Below are positions 58,924-64,000 of a DNA stretch of 64,000 nucleotides, in pieces. The notes beneath the pieces are model-generated. The model did no database searches, was not told the origin of the DNA, and saw only the letters and a program-made list of their open reading frames with translations. The position numbers and the translations under genes are program-made. Each line of letters opens with the position of its first letter. Positions within the stretch are counted from its first letter, which is position 1. The stretch is from Bacteroidota bacterium (GTDB taxonomy: Bacteria > Bacteroidota > Bacteroidia > Chitinophagales > Chitinophagaceae): positions 20,320 to 84,319 of the forward strand of contig CANGQJ010000011.1 in assembly GCA_947456625.1 (NCBI GenBank). The letters run 5' to 3'.

Positions 58924-59457
58924 TTATTCAAAAAAGCTAAAAATGGTGGTTCCATAATTTCTTTCAAAACTATAACCTGTAAAATTTTTATAATTATTCC
59001 TTGGTGTATGTTCTAAAATAAAATACCCCGATTCAGAAATCAATTTACGCTCCACTATTATCCTTGGTAAATTATCAATGGTATTTAAAGCATATGGAGG
59101 GCCTGCAAAAATGATATCGTATTGACTATCGCATGTATTTAAAAATTGAAATACATCCATTCGCATTATTTGAACATTATCAATTTTAAGCAGATCCACA
59201 TTTTTTTTTATAAATTCCAACATTTGAGGATCCTGCTCTACAATGGTTAAATTTTCGGCACCTCTTGATGCTAATTCGTAGCTAATACATCCTGTTCCTC
59301 CAAATAAGTCTAATGTACGAGCACCATCAATTTGAACTCTATTTTGCAAAATATTAAACAAACCCTCTTTAGCAATATCAGTAGTGGGTCTGGTATAGGG
59401 CATATTATGAGGAGGATTAATTTTCCTGCCTCCATATTTTCCGGATATAATTCTCAT
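58924..59457 (-). CDS. rsmD: 16S rRNA (guanine966-N2)-methyltransferase RsmD, motif IV altered
   Basis: 177 residues. ISGKYGGRKINPP and TRPTTDIAKEGLFNIL are the family start; the SAM motif is LDLFGGTGCISYELASRGA. Motif IV, normally (D/N)PPY, reads AGPPYAL with Gly119, codon GGC at 59101-59103. The C terminus ERNYGTTIFSFFE is the family end. If active, it methylates G966 of 16S rRNA; the lost Asp casts doubt on this. The DUF3822 stop and rsmD start overlap by 1 base (TAATG). Confidence 0.9.
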   Translation of the reverse strand: MRIISGKYGGRKINPPHNMPYTRPTTDIAKEGLFNILQNRVQIDGARTLDLFGGTGCISYELASRGAENLTIVEQDPQMLEFIKKNVDLLKIDNVQIMRMDVFQFLNTCDSQYDIIFAGPPYALNTIDNLPRIIVERKLISESGYFILEHTPRNNYKNFTGYSFERNYGTTIFSFFE

Positions 59458-60275
59458 TAAAAAATAAAATAAGTAGCGTAAAGATTATTTGGATAGTTTG
59501 TATTTAAAGTAGCACCAATACCATTGATTGGAGGTTCTATGATACTTGCATTTTTGAAGTATTTTGCCACTTGATTAACAAATTCATGAACTTGACTACT
59601 ATACCCTCTTACAGTTAAATTTGAAATATTTGTTTCGATATTAATATTTGAACAAGTATTTAAAATGGTGTAACAATTTTGATCATTTCCCTCTATTGGA
59701 TAATAATTAATTAATTGGGTAATACCGTCCTTAACTACACTTAAACAAAAGATATGCTCAAATAAATGTAATTGAACTTCATTTTCAACCTTGTTGGCTA
59801 AAATATATTCAGCATAGTGATGCCATTTACCATTTGGGAATAACCTGGACAACAATGAATTTAATGTATCTGGAACAGTAAATAATAAAACTAAATTTTC
59901 ATTGAATGGTGTTATATAAAGTTCTTCTTCAAAACTAGTTCCATGTACTAAATTTAGTTCTTGTTGGTATAAAATTGAATCGGGTTTAGCAAATTTTTTG
60001 GTAAGTATGAATTTTGAACTATTCCAAACAAAATAGATATTAGCGTAAACATGATTAATAAGCTTGGAATTATTTTGAATGTACCCTAACAATTTATGCC
60101 AACCAATGGATGATTCATTATTTGAAAAATGTTCAAAAGCTATAAAAGTATTTGAAATTTTATGCTTAACAGTAAAAATGAAATTATCATGGTTTATAAT
60201 AACATATAAATCCTCTACCTTATTATTGGATCCTCCCTCAAGGTTTGTATAAATTCCAGCTTTCTTCTTTGCCAT
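59457..60275 (-). CDS. DUF3822 family protein
   Basis: 272 residues from ATG at 60275 (MAKKKAGIYTNLEGG); the frame extends to 60377 and would overlap the MATE gene. DUF3822 is a Bacteroidota-specific family with an actin-like/ASKHA outline, usually encoded immediately upstream of rsmD as here. The text has INHDNFIFTVKHKISNTF, EEELYITPFNENLVLLFTVPDTL, and a C-terminal GYSSQVHEFVNQVAKYFKN. Function unknown. The 1-base overlap with rsmD implies coupled translation. Confidence 0.85.
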   Translation of the reverse strand: MAKKKAGIYTNLEGGSNNKVEDLYVIINHDNFIFTVKHKISNTFIAFEHFSNNESSIGWHKLLGYIQNNSKLINHVYANIYFVWNSSKFILTKKFAKPDSILYQQELNLVHGTSFEEELYITPFNENLVLLFTVPDTLNSLLSRLFPNGKWHHYAEYILANKVENEVQLHLFEHIFCLSVVKDGITQLINYYPIEGNDQNCYTILNTCSNINIETNISNLTVRGYSSQVHEFVNQVAKYFKNASIIEPPINGIGATLNTNYPNNLYATYFIF

Positions 60276-60349
60276 AGGTCTAATTCTTATGCAATGATAT
60301 AAAAAAAGATGCAGTTCTTTGCTAAAACTAATTGTAGATTTGCAAATAT

Positions 60350-61708
60350 ATGAGCACTCACCAAGAAACCCCATCACTTCAGGTTACCCTAAGTAGTAAG
60401 CAAATTTTGGCCATCTCCTTGCCCATTGCCCTAGCCATTTTAGTGCCTCAAGTAAACTTTGTTATTAATAATATTTTTTTAGGTGCTTTAAGTTCACAAG
60501 CATTGGCTATAGGTGGTATTACGGGTGTTTTTTACCTAATTTTTGGAGTCATGGGTCAGGGATTAAACAACGGTCTTCAAGCCTTAATTTCTCGAAGGGC
60601 GGGTGAAAACAGAGTAGACGAAATTGGAATATTATTTTCACAAGGCGTTATCATTTCATTAGCACTTTCTGTGATTGGAATATCCTTTACCTACTTTGTT
60701 GTCCCTTCCCTTTTTCATACTTTATTACATGACACAGAAAGAGCTAATACGGTTATATCATTTTTACAAATTAGGATTTGGGGCCTACCCTTTTTGTTTA
60801 TATATCAAATGCGTAATGCCTTACTAGTTGGCACCAATCAAAGTAATTTTTTGATCATTGGAACCGCTACCGAAGCCATTGTAAATATATTTTTTGATTA
60901 TAGTTTAATTTTTGGACATTTTGGTTTTAATGCAATGGGTATAAATGGCGCTGCATATGCCTCTATTATTGCTGAAGTAATGGGTTTATTGGTTATTTAT
61001 TTAGTAATACATTATAAAAAAATTGGAGCTCGTTTTGAACTCTTTAAACACTTTAGTTTTAAAGCCAATTATATTAAATTAATACTTGTTCAATCGGCAC
61101 CCATTATGATGCAATACATGATTAGTATTGTTAGTTGGGAATTTTTTTACATTCTTATTGAACACCGAGGTGAACAAGCTTTAGCGATTTCCAATGCCAT
61201 GCGAAATATTTTTGGATTTTTTGGAAGTTTTACTTGGGCTTTTGCGGCTACTTCCAATACAATGGTGAGTAATATAATTGGTCAAAACATGGAGGATAAA
61301 GTAATTCCGTTAATTCGTAAAATTACAAAGTGGAGTTTGGGTTTTGCAATAGCTGTATGTTTGTTATTAAATTTATTTGCACATCCATTTCTTTCTATTT
61401 ATGGACAAGGAGCAGGTTTTATACAAGAAGGCATTCCTGTATTACGCGTAGTATCTATTGCGCTTTTGTTTATGTCGGTAGCTACTATTTGGTTAAACGG
61501 TGTAACTGGAACAGGACAATCTAATATCAATTTAGCAATTGAATTTGTTGCAATTATTATTTACTTAATATATGCTTATTTAACTATTGAATATTTCCAA
61601 TTACCTATTACAATAGGTTGGATGTGTGAAATTATTTATTGGATTACTTTATTATTACCTTCCTACTGGTATATTAAATCCAATAAATGGGTAGGAAAAA
61701 GAATTTAA
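60350..61708 (+). CDS. MATE-family efflux transporter
   Basis: 452 residues, 12 predicted membrane segments. Family features include LSSQALAIGGITGVFYLIFGVMGQGLNNGLQALISRRAGE, where the Q-L-N-A-Q-x-R region is the MatE motif, and AISNAMRNIFGFFGSF in the second half. Closest outlines are DinF/NorM-like multidrug and toxin exporters; the substrate cannot be read. Overlaps folB by 4 bases at the stops (convergent). Confidence 0.88.
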   Translation: MSTHQETPSLQVTLSSKQILAISLPIALAILVPQVNFVINNIFLGALSSQALAIGGITGVFYLIFGVMGQGLNNGLQALISRRAGENRVDEIGILFSQGVIISLALSVIGISFTYFVVPSLFHTLLHDTERANTVISFLQIRIWGLPFLFIYQMRNALLVGTNQSNFLIIGTATEAIVNIFFDYSLIFGHFGFNAMGINGAAYASIIAEVMGLLVIYLVIHYKKIGARFELFKHFSFKANYIKLILVQSAPIMMQYMISIVSWEFFYILIEHRGEQALAISNAMRNIFGFFGSFTWAFAATSNTMVSNIIGQNMEDKVIPLIRKITKWSLGFAIAVCLLLNLFAHPFLSIYGQGAGFIQEGIPVLRVVSIALLFMSVATIWLNGVTGTGQSNINLAIEFVAIIIYLIYAYLTIEYFQLPITIGWMCEIIYWITLLLPSYWYIKSNKWVGKRI

Positions 61709-62073
61709 TTACGTTTTTTAGTAATAGTAACTGACATATTTCCTTCAAGTGTTTTTACATATACTTGTGCTTTTGTAATTTGTAACTTAATATTATTTAT
61801 AAATGGAAATTGTTCAAAAATGATATTAGCAATATCTAAGACTAATGTTTCTAATAATGGAGTTGGAGTTTGCATGCGCAATTTAACAAGCTCATAAACT
61901 TTAACATAATCAATAGTATCATCAATAGATATAATTCCTTTGTTGGGAGCTAAAAAATCCAAAGATAAATTTACAATAAAAGTATTGCCTAGTTTTTTTT
62001 CTTCCTCATATATACCATGGTATCCATGAATGCTAACATCATGCAATTGTATGGTCATTATATCTGAAGACAT
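61705..62073 (-). CDS. folB: Dihydroneopterin aldolase
   Basis: 122 residues, complete. MTIQLHDVSIHGYHGIYEEEKKLG is the family start with the pterin-site residues, then DYVKVYELVKLRM, TPLLETLVLDIANIIF with the conserved Glu, and a final strand KAQVYVKTLEGNMSVTITK. It splits dihydroneopterin to hydroxymethyl-dihydropterin for folate. It lies 1 base downstream of trxB on the minus strand. The other folate gene, folP, is 31 kb away. Confidence 0.95.
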   Translation of the reverse strand: MSSDIMTIQLHDVSIHGYHGIYEEEKKLGNTFIVNLSLDFLAPNKGIISIDDTIDYVKVYELVKLRMQTPTPLLETLVLDIANIIFEQFPFINNIKLQITKAQVYVKTLEGNMSVTITKKRN

Positions 62074-62074
62074 A

Positions 62075-63010
62075 TTAGTGTCCTTTAGCTGTTAAATAAC
62101 GTTCTGCGTCTAACGCAGCCATACAACCACTTCCAGCAGCAGTCACCGCTTGACGATAATTTTTATCTTGTACATCACCGGCTGCAAATACACCTGAAAT
62201 ATTTGTTTTAGTAGTTCCTGGTTCTGTTAATATATAACCAGTTTCATCCATGTTTAAAAAATCTTTAAAAATGTCACTATTTGGTTTATGACCAATGGCA
62301 ACAAAAAATGCACTTACTGGAATTTCTTGTAATTCGTTGGTTTTGTTATTCTTGATACGTACCGCTTGAACTGTTTTTTCTCCTAAAATTTCGTCCGTCT
62401 CGGAATTAAAATACACTTTAATATTTGGTGTATTTAAAACTCTATCCTGCATAACTTTACTTGCTCGCATTTGTTCCTTACGTACAATCATATGTACCTG
62501 AGTACACATTTTAGATAAGTAATGCGCTTCCTCCGCAGCAGTATCTCCAGCACCAACAATGGCCACTTCTTTTCCTTTAAAAAAGAACCCATCACATACA
62601 GCACATGCACTTACTCCAAAACCATTTAAACGCTCTTCACTTGGAATACCTAACCACTTTGCACTAGCACCAGTACTTATAATTACTGCATCGGCCTCAA
62701 TTAAGATTTCGTCATCAATCCAAACTTTTTTTACATCCCCACTAAAATCAACTTTTGTGGCTAAACCATAACGAATATCGGCACCCATGCGTGCTGCTTG
62801 TTTCTCAAAATTCACCATCATGTCTGGTCCTTGAATTCCTTCTGGGAAACCAGGATAGTTTTCAACTTCGGTGGTAATTGTTAATTGACCACCTGGTTGA
62901 ATACCTTGATACAAAAGTGGTTTCATGTTAGCGCGTGCAGCATAAATTGCTGCAGTATAACCTGCAGGGCCAGATCCTATAATTAAAATACTTACTTTTT
63001 CTGTTTCCAT
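62075..63010 (-). CDS. trxB: Thioredoxin-disulfide reductase
   Basis: 311 residues. FAD-binding GSGPAGYTAAIYAARANM; redox-active CAVCDG; NADPH motif VAIVGAGDTAAEEAHYLSKM; and C-terminal GVFAAGDVQDKNYRQAVTAAGSGCMAALDAERYL. Low-Mr bacterial type. First gene of a pair with folB. A terminator for rpoD lies just upstream. Confidence 0.97.
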   Translation of the reverse strand: METEKVSILIIGSGPAGYTAAIYAARANMKPLLYQGIQPGGQLTITTEVENYPGFPEGIQGPDMMVNFEKQAARMGADIRYGLATKVDFSGDVKKVWIDDEILIEADAVIISTGASAKWLGIPSEERLNGFGVSACAVCDGFFFKGKEVAIVGAGDTAAEEAHYLSKMCTQVHMIVRKEQMRASKVMQDRVLNTPNIKVYFNSETDEILGEKTVQAVRIKNNKTNELQEIPVSAFFVAIGHKPNSDIFKDFLNMDETGYILTEPGTTKTNISGVFAAGDVQDKNYRQAVTAAGSGCMAALDAERYLTAKGH

Positions 63011-63050
63011 AATTTCATTTTTAAATCCAATTCGTAAAATTATACCTAAA

Positions 63051-63090
63051 AAAAAGCCCCGTCAAATCTGTGAATTGAAGGGGCTTTTTT
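63051..63090 (-). terminator. Terminator of rpoD
   Basis: AAAAAGCCCC-TCAA pairs with TTGA-GGGGCTTTTTT, loop ATCTGTGAA. Symmetric A and T runs make it work both ways. 13 bases beyond the rpoD stop on the minus strand. Confidence 0.85.
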
Positions 63091-63103
63091 ATTTTATTAA
63101 TTT

Positions 63104-63961
63104 TTAGCCCAAATATGCTTTTAAAGCATTGCTATATCTTGCCTTTTGAAGACGCTTAATAGCACGCTCCTTAATTTGTCTTATTCTTTCTTTAGTTAAA
63201 TCATATTTGATACCAATTTGCTCAATTGTAACACCATTTTCTCCGTCTAAACCAAAATAAGCGTTAACAATTTCTGCCTCTCTTGGACTCAATGACTTAA
63301 GTACTCTTCGGATTTCCTCTCTTAAAGAATCCTTCATAACATCATCATCGGTATCATCTCCACCTTCCAATAAATCACCCATGGCAACATCCTCAGCTTC
63401 ATGCACTGGCGCATCCAAAGAAGTATGACGTGTATTTGATTGAAAAATATTATTAATTTCAGTTTCAGACATCTCTAAAATTCCTGCTAATTCCTCAGTA
63501 GATGGTTCACGCTCATGTTCTTGCTCAAAAGCCATATAAGCTTTATTTGCTTTGTTGTAGGTACCAATTTTATTTTGTGGTAAACGTACTAAACGACCTT
63601 GTTCTGCTAAAGCTTGTAAGATAGATTGGCGAATCCACCAAACCGCATATGAAATAAATTTAAAACCTTTAGTTTCATCAAAACGTTGAGCTGCTTTAAT
63701 TAAACCTAAGTTTCCTTCGTTGATTAAATCACTCAAAGACAAACCTTGGTGTTGATATTGTTTAGCAACAGATACAACGAAACGTAAATTGGCTTGAACT
63801 AGTTCGTCCAAAGCACGTTGATCCCCCATTTTAATTTGTTGCGCTAATGTGGTTTCCCTTTCAGGATTGATCATCGAAATCTTAGAAATCTCTTGTAAGT
63901 ACTTTTCAACCGCTTGAGAGTCTCTGTTGGTAATCTGTGTAGCAATTTTAAGCTGCCTCAT
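63104..63961 (-). CDS. rpoD: Primary sigma factor RpoD/SigA, short Bacteroidota form
   Basis: 285 residues. Region 1.2 begins at QAVEKYLQEISKISM; region 2 is FVVSVAKQYQHQGLSLSDLINEGNLGLIKAAQRFD and YAVWWIRQSILQALAEQGRLVRLP; region 3 EEL-GILEMSETEI; region 4 IEQIGIKYDLTKERIRQIKERAIKRL. Region 1.1 and the non-conserved insertion are absent, as in all Bacteroidota RpoD. It explains the TTTG/TAnnTTTG promoter type seen here. The 39 bases upstream to the window edge hold no clear promoter. Confidence 0.97.
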   Translation of the reverse strand: MRQLKIATQITNRDSQAVEKYLQEISKISMINPERETTLAQQIKMGDQRALDELVQANLRFVVSVAKQYQHQGLSLSDLINEGNLGLIKAAQRFDETKGFKFISYAVWWIRQSILQALAEQGRLVRLPQNKIGTYNKANKAYMAFEQEHEREPSTEELAGILEMSETEINNIFQSNTRHTSLDAPVHEAEDVAMGDLLEGGDDTDDDVMKDSLREEIRRVLKSLSPREAEIVNAYFGLDGENGVTIEQIGIKYDLTKERIRQIKERAIKRLQKARYSNALKAYLG

Positions 63962-64000
63962 GCAAAGAATTTATTTAAGTATATAACGTAAGAAACACTA

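Noticed and set aside
60276..60377. Extended start of DUF3822
   Set aside because: It would run into the MATE gene's start and promoter; MAKKKAG at 60275 is a natural start.

Overview
The window is a chromosomal segment of a low-GC member of the Bacteroidota, most likely family Chitinophagaceae. Evidence: families almost confined to that phylum (DUF3822 beside rsmD, DUF4199, DUF1599 with a BT_3928-type DoxX protein, a GlmU-like protein before tpiA, an HU-CCDC81-type protein), a 285-residue RpoD without region 1.1, and promoters of the TTTG-N19..22-TAnnTTTG type instead of TTGACA/TATAAT. Genus is not resolved. Content is mostly core metabolism; there is no phage, insertion sequence, CRISPR array or rRNA operon. 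Coding density is high, with convergent genes often abutting or overlapping at their stop codons.

Layout. 1-5.2 kb: end of an outer-membrane receptor-like gene, HU-like protein, methyltransferase, glutaminyl cyclase, ychF, nucleoside-recognition transporter, EVE protein. 5.3-9.5 kb (minus): LutA-like Fe-S protein, TPR protein, pdhA, pruA. 9.6-13.4 kb (plus): GlmU-like, tpiA, lepA. 13.4-19.3 kb (minus): a putative surface-sugar block (gmhA, gmhB-like, GT4, GT2), DUF4199 and a dihydroorotase-like protein lacking nearly all metal ligands. 19.4-19.8 kb: tRNA-Pro(GGG) followed by an imperfect tandem repeat rich in hairpins. 19.8-26.8 kb: tandem M20 amidohydrolases, katG, DEAD-box-type helicase. 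27-38.2 kb: ndk/nrnA divergent pair, FKBP lipoprotein, folP, DUF1599, BT_3928, CBS, DUF721-recF, pyrR, pyrB, coaD, NUDIX, pyrE, LEA-2, WbqC. 38.2-45.2 kb: M56/BlaI pair, membrane pyrophosphatase with a Cys-containing tail, serine hydrolase, serA. 45.2-49.5 kb: cutC, glycosylasparaginase, hexosamine-kinase-like protein and a GH109-like protein, a possible amino-sugar salvage group. 49.7-55.3 kb: TPR protein, gyrA, an intergenic region with two DnaA-box-like sites, saccharopine dehydrogenase. 55.3-60.3 kb (minus operon): DUF3822, rsmD, 5-FCL, lpxK, rnr. 60.3-64 kb: MATE transporter, folB, trxB, rpoD.

No complete new defence or mobile system is visible. The items most worth a second look are local: a GPPY instead of DPPY motif in RsmD; the ligand-less dihydroorotase-like protein; the relocated ion-gate Glu and C-terminal extension of the membrane pyrophosphatase; the Cys-to-Glu change at a metal-ligand position in both tandem M20 enzymes; the DnaA-box/TAA-repeat region beside gyrA; and a hairpin + GAYGAGTGAA motif present downstream of tRNA-Pro and again after the helicase gene. 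Percentages and alignments mentioned are by eye; no database search was run.
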